Below, piece after piece: positions 1-5,206 of a stretch of DNA of 7,681 bases. The notes below the pieces were generated by a model that saw only the letters and a list, made by a program, of their open reading frames with translations, was not told the origin of the DNA and did no database searches. Numbering within the stretch: the stretch's first letter is position 1; the number at the start of each line of letters is the position of its first letter. This DNA is from CAYUAG01 sp964554015 (GTDB lineage Bacteria > Zhuqueibacterota > QNDG01 > CAYUAG01). The translations under genes were made by a program, and so were the position numbers. The DNA lies in NCBI GenBank assembly GCA_964554015.1, contig CAZKMO010000160.1, positions 1-7,681 on the forward strand. Direction: 5' to 3'.

Positions 1-30
1 CAGAAAAATATCTGCTCTTTGAATATTCAT
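1..30 (-). CDS. Possible start of a gene running off the left edge
   Basis: An ATG at 30-28 opens a frame with no stop through the window edge, giving only ten codons (MNIQRADIFL). Supporting context: a promoter-like pair lies at 78-106, a perfect palindrome sits between it and the ATG at 53-75, and a weak GGA Shine-Dalgarno element lies about 7 nt before the ATG. Ten codons are far too few to assign a family, and an open stretch this short can occur by chance. The case rests on the arrangement upstream rather than on the protein. Confidence 0.3.
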   Translation of the reverse strand, partial: MNIQRADIFL

Positions 31-52
31 ATTTTTATCCAACCTAATAGAG

Positions 53-75
53 TTAATTTATTCAAAATAAATTAA
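53..75. repeat. AT-rich perfect palindrome, possible operator
   Basis: TTAATTTATT at 53-62 is matched exactly by its reverse complement AATAAATTAA at 66-75 around a 3-nt centre. No T-run follows on either strand, so it does not look like a terminator. It lies 23-45 bases upstream of the possible ATG at 30 and next to the expected transcription start of the promoter-like pair at 78-106, where a repressor operator could sit. Because all bases are A or T, chance is a real alternative in this AT-rich gap. Confidence 0.4.
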
Positions 76-77
76 TG

Positions 78-106
78 ATAATAAAGCTGAAAATTGTCTC
101 TCTAAA
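78..106 (-). promoter_or_regulatory. Promoter-like hexamer pair facing left
   Basis: On the minus strand TTTAGA (106-101) and TATTAT (83-78) are separated by 17 bp. They match the sigma-70 consensus at 4/6 and 5/6 positions. The expected start would be near 71, leaving a leader of about 40 nt before the possible ATG at 30. In AT-rich intergenic DNA such matches are common, so this is a tentative call. Confidence 0.3.
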
Positions 107-118
107 AGCTTTTTTATC

Positions 119-145
119 TTGATGAAATCGAAAGGAATCGATAAT
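119..145 (+). promoter_or_regulatory. Promoter-like hexamer pair upstream of the plus-strand terminator
   Basis: TTGATG (119-124) and GATAAT (140-145) match the sigma-70 consensus at 4/6 and 5/6 positions with a short 15-bp spacer. The inverted repeat ATCGA (127-131)/TCGAT (138-142) lies within and next to the spacer and could be a regulator site. It is the nearest plausible promoter for a transcript ending at the terminator around 243. The spacer is shorter than the preferred 16-18 bp, which lowers confidence. Confidence 0.25.
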
Positions 146-151
146 ACAATC

Positions 152-243
152 CAGATGTTTTATAAATTTATGTTCCTAATCCCTGGTAGTAACTGTCAAA
201 GCATAACCTATCAAAGGTTTCAACCCTTCGGGAGGTTTTTTTT
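152..243 (+). ncRNA. Candidate small RNA (about 90 nt)
   Basis: This is an inferred transcript between a promoter-like pair (119-145) and a convincing plus-strand terminator ending at 243. No plus-strand open frame with a ribosome site lies in it, and no plus-strand gene is seen downstream. Its 3' part holds two small hairpins, the last with a C(UUCG)G loop and an eight-U tail, the usual 3' end of bacterial small RNAs. I recognise no Rfam family in it. Alternatively the terminator ends a longer transcript entering from the left. Confidence 0.25.
205..243 (+). terminator. Intrinsic terminator with UUCG loop
   Basis: On the plus strand AACCC (222-226) pairs with GG (231-232) and GTT (235-237) around a UUCG loop closed by C-G, with AG bulged at 233-234, and runs into eight Ts (236-243). 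A second hairpin, AACCT (205-209)/AGGTT (215-219), lies just before it. AACCT at 205-209 could instead pair with AGGTT at 233-237, so two exclusive folds exist. No T-run follows on the minus strand, so it does not serve the DUF362 gene. What it terminates on the plus strand is not visible. Confidence 0.6.
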
Positions 244-383
244 ATTGATCTAGGATTTCCGATTGTTATACTTTATCAGCTCTATTCTGGGCAGAAGTAA
301 AGTCTTTGCTTAACTACTAAAAAATATAGAGTATTTATGTTATTAATTCTCAGTAGGGGCAGAATTCTCAGGGAAGAAAGGAA
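244..383. other. Non-coding gap downstream of the DUF362 gene
   Basis: I see no gene here. It contains a 9-bp direct repeat AATTCTCAG at 345-353 and 363-371 and an imperfect inverted repeat at 295-311 without a T-run. No minus-strand terminator for the DUF362 gene could be identified. Confidence 0.5.
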
Positions 384-1496
384 TCACTGTTTTTCCAAGG
401 TGCCCTTTTCCCGATATTCCTCAAATAAATGCCCCCATTCGGATTCTTTCAGCCATTTTTTATATACCCATTTTTCTCGAATGGGCCAGTGCAGGATGTC
501 ATGATAAAAGAAGGAGTAAAAGTTACCCAGGTAGAGCAGGGGTGGTCTGGTAAGAATTTTCTGCAGGAATTTGGTGGGGCCAAACCAGGTTACCCAGCCG
601 GCGAAGGTATGGAAACAGGCACCTACTTTAAATTCCCAATTTTCATGGATAAGATTTTGATCTCCCACAATTTCGATTTCTTCCGGTCTTGCCGTACCCA
701 GTCCTTTTTCATGGGCAAGGTGCAAATATTTTATTTTCATGGGGTCAAAACCCATGATTTTAGCGGCAACCGCATCAATGGCAACCTGGTCGGCACTGGC
801 CAGCATAACATCTTTTTTCACCGGTTTCATTATGCGGGGTCCGGAGCCGTTCCCGGCAGTGGTCCCGTCCATAATGCAGAAAATCCCGGGGTGAATTTCT
901 TTCTGAATGGATAAGAGATCAACCAGGGTTTCATGAATGTAGGTATGAGTCTGATGCCTTTTATGATTCAAAAGACCGCCAAAAGCATTTTTCAGTGCTC
1001 CGGTAGTGGTAGTGTAAATATGGCATTTAACTGTAGGGAGATGAATGATATTTTTTCCTATAAAATAATCGGGAATGCGGATATTATCACCGTATATCTT
1101 ATTCAGGGCCAGCATGGATGTTTTAGGAGTATAACGGATCCATTTCATGTCGTCTTCTTGGAAGTTGTATAATACATCGATATCATAAGCGGTAAATACT
1201 TTATCATAGAGATTTAACCGTTCTCCTTTATAGGCTTTGGTAACCTCGGTTTTGTTTTGTACGCAGGAGATATCATTAAATCCATTTTTCTTTAAAGCCT
1301 TTATGGTTCCTTCCAATTGCCAGGGAGTGGTATTAGCAGAGGGGAAAGGGTAATGCCAGCTGATGTTGTCTTTCAGGATAGTGGTTGTATTGGACTGCAA
1401 ATGCTGTTTACCATCAGCCAGTTCGAATAAGCGGACAGTATCCTCTAAAACTGTGGAAGGTTTGGTCCTTAAAATTGCTACTTTTGCTTTGGTCAT
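384..1496 (-). CDS. DUF362 domain-containing protein
   Basis: The protein has 370 residues. Residues about 50-280 match the DUF362 pattern as I know it: a central LPTVKCH segment (153-159), then TTTTGALKNAFGG (162-174) with nearby histidines 178, 181, 184 and 188, then IMDGTTAGNGSGP (208-220), and the DQVAIDAVAAKIMGFDP stretch (236-252). The molecular function of this family is not established. Many relatives carry a C-terminal ferredoxin-like cysteine cluster; none is present here, and the C-terminal part (about 295-350) is rich in aromatic residues instead. No signal peptide is seen, so it is probably cytoplasmic. The ATG is supported by AAGGA 5 nt upstream and by a good promoter-like pair at 1528-1555, so it is probably transcribed on its own. 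It ends in TGA at 384 with no terminator seen on its strand. Confidence 0.85.
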   Translation of the reverse strand: MTKAKVAILRTKPSTVLEDTVRLFELADGKQHLQSNTTTILKDNISWHYPFPSANTTPWQLEGTIKALKKNGFNDISCVQNKTEVTKAYKGERLNLYDKVFTAYDIDVLYNFQEDDMKWIRYTPKTSMLALNKIYGDNIRIPDYFIGKNIIHLPTVKCHIYTTTTGALKNAFGGLLNHKRHQTHTYIHETLVDLLSIQKEIHPGIFCIMDGTTAGNGSGPRIMKPVKKDVMLASADQVAIDAVAAKIMGFDPMKIKYLHLAHEKGLGTARPEEIEIVGDQNLIHENWEFKVGACFHTFAGWVTWFGPTKFLQKILTRPPLLYLGNFYSFFYHDILHWPIREKWVYKKWLKESEWGHLFEEYREKGTLEKQ

Positions 1497-1527
1497 TGGT
1501 ATCCTTTGGATTTAGTGTTTTTGTATT

Positions 1528-1555
1528 AATATAATAAAATAAAGGTTAAAGGCAA
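1528..1555 (-). promoter_or_regulatory. Probable promoter of the DUF362 gene
   Basis: On the minus strand TTGCCT (1555-1550) and TATATT (1533-1528) match the sigma-70 consensus at 4/6 and 5/6 with a 16-bp spacer. Transcription would start near 1521, giving a leader of about 25 nt that includes the AAGGA ribosome site before the ATG at 1496. The position fits a dedicated promoter for this gene. Confidence 0.5.
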
Positions 1556-1640
1556 TGATTTTTCAGTTTTACTTTATAGATGAAATAGTACTTATGGAGT
1601 TATGCATGCAGAAGTCAGTGGTCAGCGTTCTAGATTATGT

Positions 1641-1668
1641 TAGGTTTCGCGTTGCTCAACCCAACCTA
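1641..1668. repeat. Hairpin repeat, shortened copy
   Basis: From 1643 to 1668 this matches 1930-1955 with two mismatches, in the same orientation. It begins TAGGTT and ends AACCTA, so it can still fold with a 6-bp stem. Relative to the fuller copy it lacks about five bases (one GGGTT unit) in its left arm. It lies 19 nt past the stop of the 60-residue gene. I associate GGGTTGAGC-type palindromes with short dispersed repeats scattered between genes in many bacteria; whether this genome has more cannot be seen here. Confidence 0.7.
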
Positions 1669-1687
1669 TTTAATTATTGCCTTTTTA

Positions 1688-1870
1688 TTAAACAGATTCA
1701 TGAATTTTTTCAAGAATTGCAGTTTCTATTGAATCAAACCAATTAATTCTTTCAGGAACTAATTCGACAACCTGTTTAAGCTCATTTTCTGATAACTTTC
1801 GATTAAGCACTTCTTTTGCAACGGTTTGAATATCATCAATATTCAATGAATAAATTATTTCATCCTTCAT
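1688..1870 (-). CDS. Small acidic protein of unknown function (60 aa)
   Basis: The 60-residue protein is acidic (13 Asp/Glu against 7 Lys/Arg) and probably helical, with no signal peptide, membrane segment or cysteines. The sequence has a regular pattern: DEIIYSLNIDDIQTVAKEVL (3-22), then ENELKQVVELVPERINWFDSIETAI (28-52). I recall similar small bacterial proteins with a (I/V)xWxxxIxxAI ending, but cannot name a family or function. The gene is supported by AGGTG 6 nt before the ATG. It lies 82 nt after gatB and 191 nt before the DUF362 gene, flanked on both sides by the same hairpin repeat. No convincing promoter was found, so read-through from gatB is possible. A role such as an antitoxin or small regulator would be a guess. 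Confidence 0.65.
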   Translation of the reverse strand: MKDEIIYSLNIDDIQTVAKEVLNRKLSENELKQVVELVPERINWFDSIETAILEKIHESV

Positions 1871-1876
1871 ATCTCA

Positions 1877-1881
1877 CACCT
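1877..1881 (-). promoter_or_regulatory. Ribosome binding site of the 60-aa gene
   Basis: AGGTG lies on the minus strand with a 6-nt spacer to the ATG at 1870-1868. It is the main reason for treating this short frame as a real gene and for choosing this start. Confidence 0.55.
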
Positions 1882-1923
1882 ATTTTTGGAAAATATTATC
1901 TTTATGCCATTGTATGGCTTTAT

Positions 1924-1955
1924 GGGTTGGGTTTCGCTTCGCTCAACCCAACCTA
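1924..1955. repeat. Hairpin repeat, fuller copy, touching gatB
   Basis: GGTTGGGTT (1925-1933) and AACCCAACC (1945-1953) form a perfect 9-bp stem around an 11-nt loop, extendable by a G-T and a T-A pair. The last three bases, 1953-1955, are the gatB stop codon (TAG on the minus strand). No T-run follows on either strand, so it is not a standard intrinsic terminator, though as RNA it could protect the 3' end of the gatCAB message. It matches the shortened copy at 1641-1668 in sequence and orientation. Confidence 0.75.
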
Positions 1956-3413
1956 CTGATTAATTTTCAGTTTTTCCTGCATCAACTTCCTTATCAACTG
2001 GGGATTGGCTTTTCCGGAGGTTTCTCTCATCACCTGACCCACCAGAAAATTGAGGGGCTTGGTATCGCCCTGTTTTATTTTTTCTGTTATTTCTTGGTTG
2101 TTAGCTATGACCTTTGTACATATTTCTTCCAAAAAAGTTGAATCCTGGATGATCCCCAGATTTTTTTGTTCAATTATACCCTGAGGATTCTCTCCGGTTT
2201 CATATATTTCCCTTAAAACCGATCTTCCCACTTTTTGGGTGATGCTACCCTGGGAAATAAGATTTACCAGGGCGGCAAAATTTTCAGATGATAAACCGGC
2301 CTGGTTAATATCCTGAGAGGTTTCATTGAGCAGAGTAAAGAGATCCTTAATGATCCAGGTGGTTAATTTCTTGATATCTTGGCAGCTTTGCAGACAAGCT
2401 TCAAAAAAATCAGCAATACTTTTCTCTCTGGTCAGCCTAAAAGCTTCCTTTTGAGAAAGTCCATATTGTTTTCGGAACCGACTCATTTTTTGATCAGGCA
2501 GTTCTGGTAATTTATTTTTTATACGATTAATAAATTTCGAATTAATAATCACTTCCGGGAGGTCCGGATCTGGGAAATACCTGTAGTCAGGGGCATCTTC
2601 TTTGCTCCGTAAGGGCCGGGTAATTTTTTTGTCTTCATCGAACCACCGAGTCTCCTGCTCAATCTGCTGGCCAGATTCCAGCAGCTGGGATTGCCGGGTG
2701 ATCTCATACTCCAGGGCTTTTAAAATAAATTTGAAGGAAGTCATATTTTTTATTTCAGCCCGATTTCCAAATTGCTGGGCTCTTTTAGGTTTAAGAGAAA
2801 TATTGACATCACAGCGGAACTGTCCTTGTTCTATATTACAATCGCTGATCCCAATAAAGCGGAGCAGATGCTGCAGTTTTTCCAAATAGGCATACGCCTG
2901 GTCAGGAGTGTGAAGAGGGTTGCGGGTATGATCTGCCACAATTTCCAGTAAGGGAACGCCGGTACGGTTGTAATCAACATAGCTGTAATCCGAAGAATCA
3001 GAAGCCTCCAGAGTATGGGATAGCTTTCCGGCATCCTCTTCCAGGTGAATGCGCTTGATACCCACCGGAATGACAGAATTATTTTGATCAGTTATCTCTA
3101 AATAGCCGTCTTCACAAAAGGGGAGTTCATACTGGGAAATCTGGTACCCTTTGGGAAGATCCGGATAAAAATAGTTTTTACGGGCAAATCTGGAGTTTTG
3201 ATTTAGGGAACAGTTCAGGGCCAGTCCGGCGAGAATGCAATATTCCACTGCTTTTTTGTTCAATACCGGCAAAGTGCCAGGCTGCCCGGTACAGACCGGA
3301 CAGATGTGGGTGTTGGGTTCTGCTCCGTATTCTACCTGACAGTCACAGAAAAGTTTTTTTCTGGTTTTTAAGGCGACGTGGGTTTCGAAACAAATAACAG
3401 CCTCGTAATCCAT
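1953..3413 (-). CDS. gatB: Asp-tRNA(Asn)/Glu-tRNA(Gln) amidotransferase subunit B
   Basis: GatB is the tRNA-binding and kinase subunit of GatCAB. It activates Glu-tRNA(Gln) or Asp-tRNA(Asn) with ATP so that ammonia from GatA can amidate it. At 486 residues it is close to the usual 475-490. The N-terminal core carries the conserved E10 and H12, the cysteine set C23-x-C25 and C38-x2-C41 that binds zinc in many GatB proteins, GAEPNT (30-35), the ARKNYFYPDLPKGYQ block, the LEEDAGKL block, DYNRTGVPLLE and DYRYFPDPDLP. The C-terminal part has the helical tail domain ending in ANPQLIRKLMQEKL. The N-terminal motif reads VICFETHV instead of the common VIGLEVHV, a mild divergence. GGAG lies 8 nt before the ATG, 18 nt after gatA. 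The stop codon lies inside a dispersed hairpin repeat. Confidence 0.97.
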   Translation of the reverse strand: MDYEAVICFETHVALKTRKKLFCDCQVEYGAEPNTHICPVCTGQPGTLPVLNKKAVEYCILAGLALNCSLNQNSRFARKNYFYPDLPKGYQISQYELPFCEDGYLEITDQNNSVIPVGIKRIHLEEDAGKLSHTLEASDSSDYSYVDYNRTGVPLLEIVADHTRNPLHTPDQAYAYLEKLQHLLRFIGISDCNIEQGQFRCDVNISLKPKRAQQFGNRAEIKNMTSFKFILKALEYEITRQSQLLESGQQIEQETRWFDEDKKITRPLRSKEDAPDYRYFPDPDLPEVIINSKFINRIKNKLPELPDQKMSRFRKQYGLSQKEAFRLTREKSIADFFEACLQSCQDIKKLTTWIIKDLFTLLNETSQDINQAGLSSENFAALVNLISQGSITQKVGRSVLREIYETGENPQGIIEQKNLGIIQDSTFLEEICTKVIANNQEITEKIKQGDTKPLNFLVGQVMRETSGKANPQLIRKLMQEKLKINQ

Positions 3414-3431
3414 TTTAACAACTCCAATTTT

Positions 3432-4871
3432 TTATTTTCCATTTAGTTTTTGATAAGCCTGTCCTACCCTTAGTATGGTTTCTTCCTCAAAAGATTTACC
3501 GATAAGTTGAAATCCAACCGGAAGACCATCAACAGATCCACAGTTCAGACTCATTCCGGGTAAGCCGGCCAGGTTCAAAGAAACAGTATACACATCCATG
3601 AGATACATTTTCAGGGGATCGGCCAGTTTTTCTCCCAGCTTGAAGGGAGGAGTAGGAGTGACCGGAGACATGATAACATCCACTTTTTTGAAGGCCTCAT
3701 CAAAATCCTTTTTAATAAGGGTTCTTACTTTTTGGGCTTTCAGGTAATAGGCCTCATAATAACCGGCAGAAAGAACATAGGTGCCCAGAATAATTCTTCT
3801 TTTTACTTCTTTGCCAAATCCCAGATGGCGGGTCATATCATACATGTCTTGCATATCCGTTATATTTTTTTGGGCTCTAAATCCGTATTTCACTCCGTCA
3901 TAGCGGGCCAGATTACTGCTGGCTTCGGCGGTGGCAATAAGGTAATAGGTGCTGATGGCATACTCGGTATGAGGCAAGGAGATATCTATTATTTCAACTC
4001 CATTTTTTTCTAATAATTGAGCAGCCTTCATGATTTTATCCTTAACCTGGACATCAATTCCTTCAATAAAGTACTCCCGGGGCAGCCCTATTTTCAATCC
4101 CCGGATGTCCTGGTTCAATGATACTAGAAAATCAGGCTTTTTAAGGTTGGCGGAAGTGGAATCATACTGGTCATAACCGCAAATGATGTTTAATAACAGG
4201 GCACAGTCTTCCACTGTTCGTCCCAGAACCCCAATCTGATCTAAGGAAGAAGCATAGGAGATAAGACCGTATCTGGAAACCCGACCATAGGTGGGCTTGA
4301 TGCCCACTATTCCGCAAAAGGCAGCCGGCATGCGTATGGATCCGCCCGTGTCTGTTCCCAGAGCCAGGATGGCTTCTCCGGCAGCCACCGCAGCCGCGGA
4401 TCCCCCGCTTGATCCACCGGCCACATAATCAGTATTAATAGGATTCTTGGTGGGGCCAAAGGCACTGTTTTCAGTGGAAGATCCCATACCGAATTCATCC
4501 AGATTGGTTTTACCTATAGTAACCATACCTGCCTGATATACTTTATTGACAGCAGTGGCATCATAGGGAGGAAAATAATTTTTTAGAATATTGGATCCGC
4601 AGGTAGTAGGCAGATTGCGAGTACATAAAATATCCTTAAAGGCAAGGGGAATTCCATTCAGCATTGATACTTTCTCTTTTTTCCGGAATTTCTTATCTGC
4701 TACCTCTGCTTGCTTAAAGGCTTGATCTCTGTTTAAAGAAATATAGGCATTGATATCCTTTTCCCTTTGATCGATTCTTTTAAATACGGATTCAGTTATC
4801 TCTGGGGAAGAGATTTCACCTGCCTTCAAGCGGGTGCTTAATTGGGCAGCAGTCAGATCACATAGTTCCAT
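3432..4871 (-). CDS. gatA: Asp-tRNA(Asn)/Glu-tRNA(Gln) amidotransferase subunit A
   Basis: GatA is the glutaminase subunit, an amidase-signature enzyme that releases ammonia from glutamine (or asparagine) and passes it to GatB. The protein has 479 residues, a normal length. The Ser-cisSer-Lys triad is visible: K79 in IPLAFKD, S154 in AGGSSGGSAAAVAAG, and the nucleophile S178 in GTDTGGSIR. Other family blocks include TIGKTNLDEFGMGSS (118-132), SRYGLISYASSLDQIG and the C-terminal GLPVGFQLIG. The gene starts 5 nt after gatC; its ribosome site (AGAAGG) lies inside the last codons of gatC, suggesting coupled translation. In bacteria lacking GlnRS or AsnRS this complex is required for charging; the window does not show which. 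Confidence 0.97.
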   Translation of the reverse strand: MELCDLTAAQLSTRLKAGEISSPEITESVFKRIDQREKDINAYISLNRDQAFKQAEVADKKFRKKEKVSMLNGIPLAFKDILCTRNLPTTCGSNILKNYFPPYDATAVNKVYQAGMVTIGKTNLDEFGMGSSTENSAFGPTKNPINTDYVAGGSSGGSAAAVAAGEAILALGTDTGGSIRMPAAFCGIVGIKPTYGRVSRYGLISYASSLDQIGVLGRTVEDCALLLNIICGYDQYDSTSANLKKPDFLVSLNQDIRGLKIGLPREYFIEGIDVQVKDKIMKAAQLLEKNGVEIIDISLPHTEYAISTYYLIATAEASSNLARYDGVKYGFRAQKNITDMQDMYDMTRHLGFGKEVKRRIILGTYVLSAGYYEAYYLKAQKVRTLIKKDFDEAFKKVDVIMSPVTPTPPFKLGEKLADPLKMYLMDVYTVSLNLAGLPGMSLNCGSVDGLPVGFQLIGKSFEEETILRVGQAYQKLNGK

Positions 4872-4876
4872 TATTG

Positions 4877-5173
4877 TTAGCCTTCTTTTATTTTAGGGAC
4901 TTTGAAATATTGTTTTTCTCTCTCCGGGGCGTTTTTTAAAATAGCTTCTGTATGGTTTGACCTGACCGGTTCATCTTCCTGCCAGACATTTTCCCTGGTT
5001 TGTAGACCCCGCAGAGGTTGAATATTTTTCGTATCCAGCTCATTAAGTCTACTTACATATTCCAGGATGGAATTCAAATCTTTTTTATAGGAATCCATCT
5101 CCTTATGATCAATCTTAAGGTGCGCCAGCCTGGCAATATGTTCTATTTCATTTTTGCTGATTTTTTCCTTCAT
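4877..5173 (-). CDS. gatC: Asp-tRNA(Asn)/Glu-tRNA(Gln) amidotransferase subunit C
   Basis: GatC is the small subunit that wraps around the GatA-GatB interface and stabilises the complex. The 98 residues match the usual length of about 95-100. The N-terminal pattern NEIEHIARLAHLKI (8-21) is typical, followed by DLNSILEYVSRLNELDTKNIQPL (32-54) and the C-terminal DEPVRS...APEREKQYFKVPKI block. The start is supported by a strong AAGGAG 5 nt before the ATG. The order gatC-gatA-gatB is the common bacterial operon arrangement. It follows the lipoprotein gene by 33 nt, with no terminator or convincing promoter seen in the gap, so transcription may continue from upstream. Confidence 0.95.
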   Translation of the reverse strand: MKEKISKNEIEHIARLAHLKIDHKEMDSYKKDLNSILEYVSRLNELDTKNIQPLRGLQTRENVWQEDEPVRSNHTEAILKNAPEREKQYFKVPKIKEG

Positions 5174-5206
5174 TATGACTCCTTGAGATTCAGTATGAAA
5201 AATATA

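Noticed and set aside
118..135. Hammerhead-ribozyme-like TTGATGA...CGAAA on the plus strand
   Set aside because: The first core base is T rather than C, only a few bases separate the two core parts so there is no stem II, and no flanking stems I and III can be drawn.
295..311. Imperfect inverted repeat AAGTAAAG/CTTTGCTT as terminator of the DUF362 gene
   Set aside because: The arms are AT-rich with a wobble pair and almost no loop, and no T-run follows on the minus strand.
345..371. 9-bp direct repeat AATTCTCAG
   Set aside because: Two short copies in a non-coding AT-rich gap are within what chance can give, and nothing nearby supports a binding-site role.
429..1172. Plus-strand open frames opposite the DUF362 gene
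   Set aside because: They are shadows of a conserved minus-strand protein, with no ribosome sites or recognisable protein patterns. The same applies to the other plus-strand frames opposite gatB, gatA, the lipoprotein and the hydrolase.
1611..1626. GTCAGTGGTCAG tandem-like motif
   Set aside because: There is only one partial duplication of GTCAG, too short to call a repeat element from this window alone.
1924..1955. The repeat hairpin as intrinsic terminator of gatCAB
   Set aside because: The stem is strong, but no T-run follows it on the minus strand or the plus strand.
1641..1955. The two repeats as ends of an insertion sequence or a CRISPR pair
   Set aside because: They are in direct, not inverted, orientation; no transposase lies between them and no target duplication is visible. 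Two copies about 280 bp apart do not make a CRISPR array.
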